Positions 1 through 12,592 of a stretch of 64,000 nt of DNA are shown piece by piece (the first letter of the stretch is position 1; each line of letters begins with the position of its first letter). The stretch spans positions 171,144,319-171,208,318 of the forward strand of contig CM061140.1 of the NCBI GenBank assembly GCA_030789695.1. Direction: 5' to 3'. A model generated the notes under the pieces. It was given only the letters and a program-made list of their open reading frames with translations. It was not told the DNA's origin and did no database searches. The position numbers and the translations under genes are program-made. The DNA comes from Scilla litardierei. Lineage: Eukaryota; Streptophyta; Magnoliopsida; Asparagales; Asparagaceae.

Positions 1-2960
1 TAGGATGATGTTTCCTTCATAAGTTGCTTTGCATATTTGCAGTAGATGGTCATCCCACTGTTGGTACCTGTTCTGTGATTTCTCAGTATAGGGACCGGAC
101 CTGTAACCTGCATTCGCATAAACATTGGAGGATGCTACTACATTTTGTAAGTCCAAATATTTCGACCCTTGGAGGACGCGCAGAAGGCTTAACTCCGGTC
201 TAATGGCCCTTTTTAGGTGCCAACTATCTCTGGCTGATGAGTTTACTGCAATTGCTATATCAGGACGCATGCAGTTAGCCAGGAGTGCCTGATTACACTT
301 AGTTAAGGGACTTTGGGACCAGTTATATCCTCCCCCTCTTCCAACGATCGGAAGGGTTCTTTTTGTACATCCAGTAAGTGTACCATCGTAGGTGTACTTT
401 GGATGACTATGGTCCTTTTAATTTCTCCAACGCACTTCTGGGTGTTTGTAACAGGATTCTATGAGCCATGACTTTATATTTGCCTAGGTCTTTTTATTTC
501 ATGTTTAAAAGTCAGGCTTGTTCATGTAGTTCGGTTTTCTCTTCAGGAGATCCGATGAGATTTTAGTTGTCTCCAACTATGATCACTGATCCTGTTCTTT
601 GCACAGATGCAAAGATAACCTTCAGTAGGAATCATTGACTTGTCAAATGATTCTCTTGGTTGTACATTTATTTATTATACTTATTGTTTTTCTTCATTTG
701 AATAGACGTCCTGAAGTCTATTCAGGCATTTTAAGGAAATGTGGAAATTATCTTTACCAGATATCCACGAAGGTATGCTGTCACAACATCCAATAACAGC
801 ATATCCATAATTTTCCTTCGCCAAATCGTAAGGTATTCGCTTTTGATAACTTAGGGAGACTGATGCATCATTTATAAGACATGCTCATTTGAGTTTGTTC
901 GATCCCTAGTTTCAGCAAAATTTTCCTCGGGCTATAGGTTGTACCTTATAGCATACGATTTTGTATTTATTTTTCGTATGTGTGTAATACTTTGTTTTAT
1001 CCATAGGTTTGACACCTTTTTGGTGTCAGGACTTCAGGTTCGAACATTTCACGTTTTATAAGTGAGTTCAGCTCATCTTTTATTGCCACGTTCCACATTT
1101 TTGGCCAATCTCTACGTTTGCCTTCTAGCAACGGAGTGTGGAATGATAATTTACAAACATCATCGCTTTTGCGATGTATATGGCAATATGGTACGTGAAT
1201 ACATTTGTCGACAATTTATGTTCTATCTGTCCAACACCTCCCCGGTACGTACAATATTTACTTAATTTCACTTTTTTCCGGCAATTCCTCTGCAGTGGAT
1301 TCCGGGAAGGGGGATGGTGTGGACATGAGCTCATTGTCTGGTGGTAGTATTGTCTTAAGGTCTCCAGGGTTTCTGTCCTTGGAGCCTGGTGGTCTGTCTC
1401 TTTACTGTTGATGATCAGCCACTTCTGCTGCTGGTGGATTGCATCCATTCTCGGGGATGTCAATCCTAGCTGGAGTTTTTGCAGCAGGGATGTGTGATCT
1501 GACAATCTTCTGGTTGTCAATGAATGATTCCGGTGATTGGTGAACAGTGTTCTGTATGTGGAGGATCTTCGGGATCACATCTACACATTGTATTGTTACC
1601 GGATCATAGTGGGTCAAATTTTTTTGTATCCCACGTTATAATTTGCTTCGCGCCAGATTTTCCAGTATCTGGGCCTATTTTTGGGAAACTCGTCTCATCG
1701 AGATCACAGTCTTCAAGATGTGCCTTAAATACGTTCCCCGTTTGGGGCTCTAGGTGTCTTTTTATTGAGGGTGAGTCAAACCCTTCATAGATACCTAGGC
1801 GACGTTGAGGACCCACATTTGTCCTCTGTGTTGGTGCAATGGGGATTTAAACTGCGGACCGAAGATTCTCCGAAGAGAAATGTTCGGTGGCATTCCATAT
1901 GCAAGTTGCATTGGAGACTCTGACCTCCAGAGGGTCTTATTTTCATTTACGATGCAACATGCAGAATTTGCATGTCCCCATGCATCCATATGCAATCGGG
2001 ATTTAATGGACGTTCAATCCATTGGAGTATACTTTTCAGTAACTCTGCAGACCCATTTTGGGTATGAACATGCGGCACTTGTATGTTCATTTTCTATTCC
2101 CGTTGCTTGGTAGTACTCTTGAAATGGCTGGGAGGTATATTTCCCAACATTAACCAGACATATTTTCTATATTTTATTGTCTGGGAAATGTGCCCGCAAC
2201 ATTTTTATTTTTGTGCCAATAGCTTTGGAAAAGCTAAGTTGCGGGTCTGTAGTAGGCACACATACGAATATACTGAGGATGCTTTTATCAGTACAATAAA
2301 GTACCGAAATAGCCCACTGGGGGTGGTGAATTTTATCCACATCTATCTCCTTGTATTCTTTTTGAGGAAGCGTGGAGATTCTTTTTCCACTTTTTGTGGA
2401 GATGGCCTTGCAATTAATTTTTCCCTTATAGCAAGGGATGCGAGGGAATTCTCCCTTCTGAAGAATCTTCTGGTTCTTCAAGTTATACACATGGGATGAT
2501 ATGCAGTGCATCATCACAAATCCAGGGTGGCCAAGTCCATCATGCCAGGGTAAAAACTAGGCTGATGTCGGGCACTTCAGGTGCTCCGTTTAATTCCGCT
2601 TCCTTTCTCCGAATCTTCGTATGGTAGAGGCCTCTAAGGCTCTCAAAACGTTCAAGTATGGATTTTACTCCATTATCTTGAGACGTTGCATACGGTAATT
2701 TTTTCATTTACATTTGCTGTTTCCAAATGAAATCAGTTGAAACGGATGTCCTTGAAACTTAGAAAGTTTCTTTTGGAATTCGGAGGGATTAGTGCATCCT
2801 CTTATTTTTGTGTCGTTTGGGGGGCAACAGTGTTGCATTCCCTGGATCTTCAATATAGCCCTGATATTGGGCTTTGTATTGAAAAAAGTCGTACGTGTTT
2901 ATTGTCTACCAATCATTTATGAGAGCAGTTTCAAAAGATGAAATGTATAGGCACATGCAT
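1..2960 (-). pseudogene. Copia pol remnant: integrase, reverse transcriptase, RNase H
   Basis: Fragments of copia pol can be followed in order on the minus strand. A GAG_pre-integrase signature (WHDGLGHPG, near 2540) is followed by integrase text at 2517-2167 ending in a FSKAIG...RAHFPDNKI-like stretch. A linker at 1816-1604 contains GPQRRLGIYEGFDSPSI, and 1617-1402 continues it. Weak reverse transcriptase traces include AYLRG near 750-770. RNase H-region traces near 60-300 include NCMRPDIAIAVNSSARDSW. In intact relatives this polyprotein copies element RNA and integrates the cDNA. Here stops occur every few dozen codons and several frames are needed, so no enzyme could be made. Confidence 0.75.
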
Positions 2961-3054
2961 ATTCAGATAAACATTTTCATTCTAAAACAAATCACATAAT
3001 TCAAATGCTCTCATAAATTATTCTTAAAACAACTTGCTAAGATAAAATTAAAGG

Positions 3055-4012
3055 CTAATCAAGCATGTCATCATGTTCGAAGTTATCAGCTGAAAACTTG
3101 ACTGGAGCATCAGAGGTTATCAGGTTTGTTTCAGCTTTATTGTTCTTGTTCTCTTTATACAAATCTTGGAGATGCTGCGGAGTTCGGCACACTATGGACC
3201 AGTGGCTTTTTATGCCACAATTATGGCACTGGTCTTCCCATTCCCTCTTGGGTGGGGGTGCATAATTTTTGTTATTTCTGTGCCACGTGAACTTCCGCTT
3301 ACTTTCATTATTTCGCTGCTGCTGTACATGACCCTTGGCATTTTTCTGTTGACCCCCCTTCTGTGGTCTTTCTTTTCTTTTATTATCTCTCTTCTTTTTG
3401 AAGGAAGAGGAATAGTGAGCTTCTAGTAGGGGGCAGTGCCGGGGGGCGCATATTGTGAGTGACGAGAAGAAGCTCTCTGTTTTGCTCGGCCATGGGTAAA
3501 CATGACAGCAGCTCAGAATACTTGGTGAAATTACGTTCTCGGTATTGATGCATGAGTATCGCATCTTTTTCATGGAAGGACGTATACGTCTTTTCCAGCA
3601 TGCGATTTTCTGAGACTTTCTCACCACACAACTTCAGGCGTGCGGTGATGCTAAAAAGTGCTGAGTTGTACTCAGCAATGGACTTAATGTCCTGCAGTCT
3701 CAGGTTCTCCCACTCGTATCGTGCCCTTGGGAGTATAACATCTTTCTGATGTTTATACCTGTCCTCAAGGGCAGTCCATAGCTCAAGTGGATCTTCGACC
3801 GTAAGGTATTCAGCCTTTAAGGTCTTGTCCACATGGCGGCGAATATAGATGATGGCTTGCGCCTTCTCTATATCGCTAACATTTTCTTTTTCAGTCACAG
3901 CAGCGATGAGGGACTTTGCCCGCAGGTGAAACTTTACATCTAGCTGCCAGCTTAGATAGTTTCTACCTGATGCTTCCAGTACTTCGAAATCAATGCTTGC
4001 AATATTAGCCTT
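3055..4012 (-). pseudogene. Copia gag (TNT1-like), start codon lost, frameshifted
   Basis: The minus strand encodes a gag of the UBN2/Retrotran_gag_2 kind. It has a near-N-terminal block ANIASIDFEVLEASGRNYLS, the helical capsid region (3898-3430) and a CCHC knuckle CHNCGIKSHWSIVC near 3230. The knuckle is preceded by a lysine/arginine/glutamine-rich stretch. Gag normally forms the virus-like particle and binds element RNA. The expected initiator ATG reads AAG at 4012-4010, directly after an in-frame stop. A frameshift near 3425 separates the capsid part from the basic and zinc-knuckle part. Family assignment is firm; function is lost. Confidence 0.8.
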
Positions 4013-4941
4013 TTATCTAGCAGAGCACAAACATGCATGAATTAATAATTAATCAGAGAAAACATTTTCATGCGGAGGCAATATTTAACGAAAAGCTAAA
4101 TGTGTGGATCGGCCAGTCCCACAAGAAAGAGTCCAAAAGTCAACAGTCCAAATTATACAAATTTGCAGCTTTAAAATGAAAATACAACTGTGGAAACCCA
4201 GTGGGTCCCATATGATATCTCCATCTTCAAGCGTGGCCTCCGTCTTCATGAAAGTTGGTCTTCTTTCTTTGACATTTACATAGATTCCTCACTACAATTT
4301 CTCTCAAAATAAAAGAAAAGTGCGGGAAATAAACTGTGTGACTAAACGGCCGATCCAAAAACCACATTTAGCAATTCATGCTGAAATATTGTGCTCATCA
4401 ACATTTTCATCAGACATTTTCATCACAGGCATTTAATATTCGCAGAGATGGATAAATAATTTAATCACTTAATAATTATTGGACCACTGGGCAACGTCAT
4501 GCACCGTTAGGTTAGGTTACTAACGGCAGAGCGGTCGCATGATCTTCCTAATTATTAAGTTTTAAATACCATGCACAACCACGCATATAATATCCACAGA
4601 ATAAGCCTAGTGATGTAAAGCATCTAAAGATGATTTTTACAGAAAAATCATTACGATGCAAGGGTTGAAATGAATGGGTTTAATCAATAAAATTGAATAA
4701 GAGCCCAAAATTAACTTTTTCTTTTGTATGAGGAAAGCAGGTTCCCTCATCATCCCAAAAGCCCCCCAAAAATCCCCAAAAAGTCCTCGCCTGCCCGATA
4801 TTTGTCCCGTAATTTATCGTGATTTTTCACGAATATTTTGCCCTTAAAACCCCCTTTTAAATTAATTTTTAGGCTAGCAAGTAGCCTTTTGAGGCTTGTT
4901 AATAGCATTTGCCTCCCCCATTTTTTTTCCAGATAAAACAG

Positions 4942-5137
4942 CCTGCGGGCCTGAAGCCCGCAGTCGGCCTATGGGCTTCAGGCCCATAGACTTTTTTTTG
5001 AAGAAATCTGACTGTGGGCCTGAAGCCCGCAGCAGGTCTGTGGGCTTCAGGCCCACAGACTTTTCTGTTTTTTTTGAATAAATCGGCCTATGGGCCTGAA
5101 GCCCGCAGCCGGGCCTGTGGGCTTCAGGCCCATAGGC
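4942..5137. repeat. Three tandem ~73-bp units, each a double hairpin
   Basis: Three direct copies begin at about 4942, 5012 and 5087. Each holds GGGCCTGAAGCCC followed about 15 bases later by GGGCTTCAGGCCC, then a T-rich spacer (CTTTT...). Each half is a near-palindrome, and the two halves are also complementary to each other, so every unit can fold in more than one way. Confidence 0.9.
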
Positions 5138-5175
5138 TTTTCTAGATTTTTTTTTGGTCTGCAAACCTAGTTTGC

Positions 5176-5425
5176 AAGGGGGAGGGCGCCGCCGCCCCCC
5201 TGCAGGGGGGAGCGACGGCGATCCCGCCGCCCCCCTGCAGGGGGGCGCGGCGGCAGGGGCCGCTGCCCCCCTGCCGTAGGGCCGCCCCCCCCCCCCCCCC
5301 CCCCTGCAGGGGGGGACGGCGGCGGGGGTCGCCGCCCCCTTTGGGCGGCGCGGCGGGCATGCCCCCCGCTACGGGCGGGGGTGGCGGAGATGTGGGGAGG
5401 CCGGCGGCGAGCCGCCGGCGGGCTA
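5176..5425. repeat. GC-rich block with CCCCTGCAGGGG palindromes
   Basis: About 250 bases of nearly pure G/C built from CCGCCGCCCCC and GGCGGC runs. Three PstI-centred palindromes (CCCCTGCAGGGG extended by further C/G) occur near 5195-5212, 5230-5247 and 5300-5318. A long C homopolymer lies at about 5285-5304. The composition contrasts sharply with the AT-rich surroundings. Confidence 0.9.
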
Positions 5426-5754
5426 AAAGTTAGGGTTTAACCATAAAAATTGTATTTTTGGGATGAAAAGTCCGTCGTTTTCAAGGCGACAAATAATCCC
5501 CACGTCGATCTTGCGAGATCTAGGGGAGGGGCAATCATACGTATGATTAAAAATATCGTTTTTAGTGTTTTTACCTCTATATCCGTCCTCCGGATATAGC
5601 GACGGTTGCTCGAAGCCCTACGGGGATGACGACGCTCGATGGAGGAAGCCTTGCACCGCGCTCGTGGATCTCCCGTCTAGCCTTCGCCTTCGCCTTCGCA
5701 ACGAACGGAGAAAATTTTTGTGGAAAAGAAAATTTTAGAGTCGTGCTGATAACA

Positions 5755-5903
5755 TGTTATGAATCAACTACTGGGGGAGGAGCCCCCAACTCTTTATTTA
5801 TAGGCAATTGGGAGAATACAAATATGGGCTTACAATGATATGGGCCTATCTCTAGGATAGCCCAGAATCTCACCCAACTACGGTTAAATAACCGTTCACA
5901 ACA
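5755..5903 (-). repeat. Candidate 5' LTR of element E
   Basis: On the plus strand the segment starts TGTTATGAATC and ends TTCACAACA, giving TG...CA ends. On the minus strand a TATA box (TATAAATAAAGAG) sits about 45 bases before the LTR end, as expected for a copia promoter. The other LTR is outside the window, so the outer boundary rests only on the TG/CA rule. Confidence 0.45.
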
Positions 5904-6600
5904 ATATAATATTTATTAAATGACAGAATGTTGTCTCCGGGACGATTATGGCTAGGGAATCGCACTGGTTTACGGTCCGGATTTCATCCGGGTTGACAAA
6001 CCTCACCTGAATCTATAGCTATTTTCTACTAATACGCGGAAATCCGAAAACAGGTCAAACCCGTTCCGTCGAGACCAGTTTGCCAACCTATTTACCCCCC
6101 AAAAAAAAAAACAAAATCAATTAATGGTAAGTTGAGACTGGAGCCCAAAGATAGTATATCATGCTATTACGATTCAAACACGTTGACTTGTTAAATTGTG
6201 GTCCCATCGTTGACCGACTCATTTTGTGTTTCTGCAGGTGTGCAGCTGGTTGACTTCGTATGCTCTCCCCCACCTGCGATTCACGAAATTGAATTCTGAG
6301 GAGGAAATTAAAGATTGATATTTGCTAAGGAAAAAAAGGGGGAATACGTGTTCCACGCTTTTTTGACTAGGAAATTCAAAACTAACCTTATCGTGGTTTG
6401 TAAAATTCAATAAAATTATTTTTTGCAGGTCCCATGTTAAAGCCTCATGCATGACGTCAAAGTTTCCACGGTGGTCCACATGAAAAGAACCTCCCAATAA
6501 GATTATTTTGGCATTATGACTAGCTTATGTTGGCGTTAACTAGTAGTCACGTTCATAACACTGTTATATCTGAGGGATTTGTAGACTGTTATTAATGGGC
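5904..6600. other. Unassigned sequence between two copia elements
   Basis: No gene seen. The 3' part immediately precedes the primer-binding site of the next copia element, so some of it is probably that element's 5' LTR. I could not fix the LTR start because the matching 3' LTR is missing. Confidence 0.4.
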
Positions 6601-6607
6601 AACGAAC

Positions 6608-6619
6608 TGGTATCAGAGC
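6608..6619 (+). other. Primer-binding site of element F
   Basis: TGGTATCAGAGC is complementary to the 3' end of plant initiator methionine tRNA, the usual primer of copia reverse transcription. Confidence 0.9.
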
Positions 6620-6653
6620 TCAGCAATTTCGGAGATCTACGGGGGAGGCAAAG

Positions 6654-8695
6654 ATGAGCTACGGTGGCGATGACAGTTCCTTAAAGGTGTCGACTTTCGG
6701 AGGGCATGCTCCAGCGGCTCGGACTATCGTGTCCAACACGAAGTTTGAAATTGAGAAGTTTGATGGAAAGACCAACTTTGGTATGTGGAGATATTGTGAT
6801 GTCTTGGATGTCTTGAACCAAGATGGTCAAGATATCGCATTGGACGAGAAGCCGACGAGCATATCTGATTTGGAGTGGAGAACTCTAAATCAGAATGCAT
6901 GTGGAACGATCCGACTATATCTGACGAAGGAGAAGAAATGTCCTTTCATGGAGGAGACAAATGCGAAGAAGTTTTGGAAGGAGCTTGGTGACCAATACAT
7001 GAAGAAGAAAATCCAAAACCGCTTGCATTTGAAGAAGAAGCTTTTCGGTCTGAAGCTTGAGGAGGGTGTTTCTATCGAGGAACATTTCGACTACTACTAC
7101 AAGCTTCTGACCGACCTGAGGAACATCGACGTTAAGGTTGACGATGAAGAGAAAGTTATGATTCTCCTCAACTCCATACCCATCGAGTATAAGTACTTGG
7201 TGTCGGTTCTTACTTATGGTAAGGACTCGATCACATTTGATGAAGTGACCAATGCTCTGACGAGCAATGAGTTCAGGAAGAACGATGAAGACATAAGAAG
7301 CCGAGCTATCGACGCTCTTACTGTGGTAAGAGGTCGGAGTAATGAGAAGGGTTGAGCTTGAAAGGTGTATTTCCGATCCAAGTCCAGGGATAAGAGTAGA
7401 TGCCCTCTTCGCAAAGACTTGGCGAAGGACCAGTGTGCTTTCTGCGGAGAAAGATGACATTGGGTCAGAGATTGTCTAAGGACGAAGAAGAAGCACGACG
7501 CAATAGCCAATGCCGCGAAGGGCGTTGAGGTCGAGGAATGAGTTTTGGTTGATGCTTCGAAAGGCGTAACATCAGATGATTGGCTGCTCGACTCTGGGTG
7601 CTCTTTCCATACGATGCCACATAGAGAGTACTTTACCACTTTCCGAGAAGGGGGTAAGAGTACAGTCCTATTGGGCGATAAACGAGCCTGCATCACTGCA
7701 GGCATTGGGACAGTTCGAATGAAGATGGACAACGGTGTTACACGAGACATCGATGAGGTATGCTTCGTTCCTAACCTAAAGCCTAACCTCATATCGCTCG
7801 GCTCACTCGAAGCCAAGGGATACCGAGTGATGATGGAGAATGGTGCTTTGAAGGTGACCCGAGGAGTAATGATCGTGATGAAGGGGAAGCGGAAAGGAAA
7901 CATCTACTACTTTGATGGTTCGGTCGTGACTGGCACGGTAGCTCTGACCCGTGAGGCCGATCGAGACAACTCGCTTCTTTGGCTCATGCGTCTAGGTCAT
8001 ATGGGTGAAAAAGCTTTGCTGAAGCTTATTGACGGAGATCGTCTGAGAGGAGCCAAGACCAGGAAGATCGAGTTCTGTGAGTATTGTGTCTTCGGCAAAC
8101 AGACACATACTTCGTTTTGGACGGCCATCCATATTACGAAGGGAGTGCTTGACTACATTCATACCAACGTATGGGGGCCGAGTAGATCGGCCTTATTGGA
8201 AGGTAAAACTACTTTGTATCATTCATTGATGATTTCTCACGCACAGTTTGGGTGTTTCATCTGAAGTCAAAAGACCGTGTTCTGAACACTTTCATAGAAT
8301 GGAAGAAGCTGGTTGAGAATCAAACATGTCGGAAAGTCAAGCGGCTCCGAAGTGACAGCGTGGAGAGTATAGGTCGGACCTCTTCCAGAAGTTCTGCATA
8401 TCGGAGGGGATTCAGAGGCACTTCACTGTTAATGGTATGCCGTAGCAGAACGGAGTATCTCTAAAGAAAGTCTGATGCATGTTGTCTACTGTCGACCCAC
8501 CGAATGAGTTCTGGGTGGAAGCCCTGGCATACGCGACCTACTTGGTCAATCGGCTACCGTCTGCTGCATTGGGAGGACGACCTCCTTTGGATGTCTAGTC
8601 GGAAAAGCCAGTTCCTAACTATGAGTCTCTGCGGATATGTGGTTGTTCGAGCTACTATGCTATGAAGGAGGACAAGCTCGAAAATAACTCCCACC
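6654..8695 (+). pseudogene. Gag-pol fragment: gag, protease, partial integrase
   Basis: Translation from the ATG at 6654 gives a gag of about 233 codons (FEIEKFDGKTNFGMW near the start). A CCHC knuckle CAFCGER*HWVRDC follows, with an in-frame TGA inside it at about 7450. In the same frame comes the copia protease active site WLLDSGCSFHTM (about 7580) and a GAG_pre-integrase region (LMRLGHMGEKALLKL). A shift near 8230 is needed to read the first integrase aspartate region (SFIDDFSRTVWV). Further broken integrase text reaches about 8695. In-frame stops also lie at 7353 and near 7540. The single-frame organisation is typical of TNT1-94-like elements. Confidence 0.85.
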
Positions 8696-8700
8696 CTCAA

Positions 8701-10519
<1,819 letters not shown>

Positions 10520-10624
10520 TTAAAAGTAAGCCAGACGCTCTTCTGTACCGACACATTGAGAAGGTAGTTTTGGTAAATGCCATTCTCCATTTTTCTGAAG
10601 CCTCTCATATGATTTTCGAGCAAC
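10520..10624 (-). CDS. Terminal exon of an unidentified host gene
   Basis: On the minus strand an acceptor (CATGTTGCAG) opens an exon that begins VARKSYERLQKNGEW and ends LAYF before TAA at 10522-10520. The 34 codons are free of stops and hydrophilic with ordinary codon use, unlike the transposon debris around them. It joins in phase 0 to the exon at 10767-10814. I do not recognise the protein. The gene's 5' part would lie to the right, where transposons begin within a few hundred bases, so this may be the surviving 3' end of a disrupted gene or the end of one with large introns. Confidence 0.55.
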   Translation of the reverse strand, partial: VARKSYERLQKNGEWHLPKLPSQCVGTEERLAYF

Positions 10625-10766
10625 CTGCAACATGAAAGTTCAATAACATGCAACAAAAGAAATATATCAGGACCTACATAGAAACATAACATAACTATCA
10701 AGGATCTAGCATAAGTGATAGCTAAAGCGACAATCAAAGTTGAGTTATCTGAGCTTTGTCTTATAC

Positions 10767-10814
10767 TTGCATGACATCACGAATGCGTTCTTTCATAATC
10801 ATGACATCGCGAAT
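10767..10814 (-). CDS. Penultimate exon of the same unidentified host gene
   Basis: A 48-base, 16-codon exon reads IRDVMIMKERIRDVMQ. It is flanked by an acceptor ending CTGTAG and a donor GTATAAG, and is in phase with the terminal exon. A further possible exon at 10927-10969 (GGPVGEPYDHSRLY, with donor GTAAGT) lies upstream. Its phase does not join cleanly to this exon, so a small exon or an indel would be needed. The charged, helix-like text suggests a coiled region. Family unknown. Confidence 0.5.
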
Positions 10815-11149
10815 CTACAGTCAGTCTTCAGGCTATGGTATATACATGTATGACCGGCAAAAGTTTGAGGAAAATACCAAAGGGATTTAGGAGATCAATT
10901 ATAGGCATGTCATAAGGTGAACTTACAAATACAGTCGGCTATGGTCGTATGGTTCACCCACAGGCCCTCCTAGCAGAGTGTATGCCTAAATGTGCCATCT
11001 TTTGTTATCTTCCTTTGAAGTGGTATATAATTCTGTGGATGTTAATAGCAGCTCATATAAATGGTGGAGATTATATTAATAGGATCCGCTAGGGTTTTGA
11101 TGGATAAAGTTAGGGGGTTTGTGGAAAGGTGAGATTTTTGGTGAAAAGA

Positions 11150-12200
11150 TGTGATTTTTAGGTTTTAGTAGAGATCATTTGAGGGAAAGGTGGAATTTTT
11201 ATTAATTTAAACTGAAATATAAAAGAGGATACAAGCTAAGTTGAATTCTTTCGAGAGAAACTCGCTCTCCCTTGACCAAGTTCGAGAGGTGGACCACTCT
11301 CCCAAGCTTCTATTCGGGACAAAGCCGCAATTTCCAACAAAGAGTTTTTTCTCTTAAGATTCAACACAGCTATCTCTAATCCCCCTAGACCCATATAAAT
11401 AATAACCTGAAAATACAAATTACAGAAATAACACTAAAACTGAAAATTACAAAAAGACCCCCTTAAAACCGAAAATTAAATGTCCCTAAGACTCCAAAAA
11501 TTCTATATCTGTCCTTTTTCATAAAATGCGGTATCATCATTACTCCGCCCCCGAAAAACCACCTTGTCATCAAGGTGGTGTATGAAAACAATGAGAATGC
11601 TACTCTAAGCGAAGATGCTCGTCTTCTCACGGCTCTTCTCCCTCCACCGCATCATCGTCGCCTGCTATCAAAGCTGAAGATCGTGGTTGCGACTACGATG
11701 TTCTGGGATGAACTTTTCATCGCAGTTCAAACACAACCTCTTCGCCCGCTTGTCTCTTATCTCAGCATTTGTCATGAGCTTGTACTGGCTTCCCTACCAT
11801 GACTCACTATGCTTCGTCTCCTTACTGTGATGGTCTCTCCCTGTCGGTGCCTTATGTCCCTATTGGTTCCTGGCTATGAAAATTGAAACCATTCCAGTCT
11901 CCTTGAACCTCCGCTCCTCTGTAAGATGATCCTCTACCAACTGGGCCAAGTAGTCCCCTAGGCTGATGAATGCGGAGTTGAATGTTCCGCTTGAGCCCAT
12001 TTATGAAGCTCACATCCAAAGTCTTATCTGGTATGTCCCTGGCTCGTCCTGAGAGTGCCTCGAACTTCTTTCATTTCCTGACAGATATATCCTGACGGAT
12101 ATATCCTGCATGAGTACCAGTAACTGCTCCTGTAGGTTTATGATGGGCTCCTTACCTACCAGCGGAGGCGCCCGAAAGGGAGGAACCGGCCTTACATCTT
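11150..12200 (-). mobile_element. Decayed gag-only gypsy element, minus strand
   Basis: Reading the minus strand, a gag remnant (12190-11590) leads into the HLEDKV-type palindrome (11559-11578, here HLDDKV), a G-rich polypurine tract (TTTTTCGGGGGCGGAG) and a 3' LTR that starts TGATGATACCGC at 11539. The LTR extends to about 11150, but its far end is not fixed. No protease, reverse transcriptase or integrase sequence occurs between gag and LTR. The 5' LTR is missing, cut off near 12200. Confidence 0.6.
11590..12190 (-). pseudogene. Gypsy gag remnant with degenerate zinc knuckle
   Basis: Minus-strand text includes pieces typical of a Retrotrans_gag domain (TLDVSFINGLKRNIQLRIHQ, about 11960-12020). 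Further on is a block TNAEIRDKRAKRLCLNCDEK that parallels the knuckle region of the gag-only element at 45.1 kb. The knuckle has lost its last cysteine (EHRS where the relatives have GHRC). Several frameshifts and stops are present. Confidence 0.6.
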
Positions 12201-12592
12201 AATATCAGTGGCATATTTCCAATTCTTTGGAATTATCTTATTAGTTTTATTTTAATAATGACAAACTTGTAATTAGCTAGTAATTAGATTATTATTTAAG
12301 GGGGGTTAGCCGCCGGCCCTAGCTAGCTAATTTGTGAGAATTTTGTGGAGGAGAGATAGTTTTTCGTGTTCTTCGGGAATGTGCGGACGTCACTTATCAA
12401 TCGGTGTCTTGGGAGGGAGGTTGCCTCTTTTTGCAGCCAATTTATCTTTATAAAGTTTCAGTTTTTATCAATTTATTTTCTGTTTTCGTCGAGTTCTATC
12501 AGTTTCTTCCATGTGTATCTCGACGAAAACTGAAACTTTATTAAGATAAATTAGCTACAATAAAGAGGTAACCTACCTCCCAAGACTGATCA
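12201..12592 (+). repeat. LTR fragment with an inverted duplication of its end
   Basis: The plus strand carries a gypsy LTR-like stretch (GCCGGCCCTAGC near 12314; GCGGACGTC near 12384; GTCTTGGGAGGG at about 12407). Its end is then repeated in inverted orientation: CTCCCAAGAC closes the segment at about 12587. The two arms (about 12404-12470 and 12525-12590) are nearly complementary over about 65 bases. The inner bases (GTTTTCGTCGAG / CTCGACGAAAAC) also pair. Gag-pol text begins immediately after, so this is a rearranged junction rather than an intact LTR. Confidence 0.65.

Larger units (their letters stand above)
4013..5754 (-). other. Untranslated leader between LTR and gag of element E
   Basis: About 1.7 kb without a credible gene. 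The part nearest gag (4013-4900) is AT-rich and featureless to my reading. The part nearest the LTR carries the two GC-rich repeat blocks listed separately. ORFs in this stretch read through low-complexity repeats and are not supported as genes. Confidence 0.5.
1..5903 (-). mobile_element. Degraded Ty1/copia element (E), 3' end outside window
   Basis: Read on the minus strand, the order is candidate 5' LTR (5755-5903), long leader, gag, then pol fragments in copia order (integrase before reverse transcriptase). The pol region runs off the window at base 1, inside the RNase H part, so the 3' LTR is not visible. Coding regions are broken by many stops and frameshifts, so the copy is old and inactive. 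The minus strand next to the candidate LTR reads TGTTATCAGCACGA, which resembles the primer-site region of many plant copia elements. Confidence 0.8.
6600..8700 (+). mobile_element. Truncated TNT1-like Ty1/copia element (F)
   Basis: A tRNA-iMet type primer-binding site (6608-6619) is followed 35 bases later by a gag ATG and a gag-pol frame. Homology stops at about 8700, inside the integrase. Reverse transcriptase, RNase H and the 3' LTR are absent, so the element is truncated at its 3' side. Confidence 0.85.

Noticed and set aside
5142..5360. Gly/Pro/Arg-rich ORF on the minus strand
   Set aside because: Produced by the GC-rich repeat block, with no conserved domain or start context.
11236..11418. 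Short ORF on the minus strand in the LTR of the decayed gag-only element
   Set aside because: Lies wholly within the LTR and has no family match.
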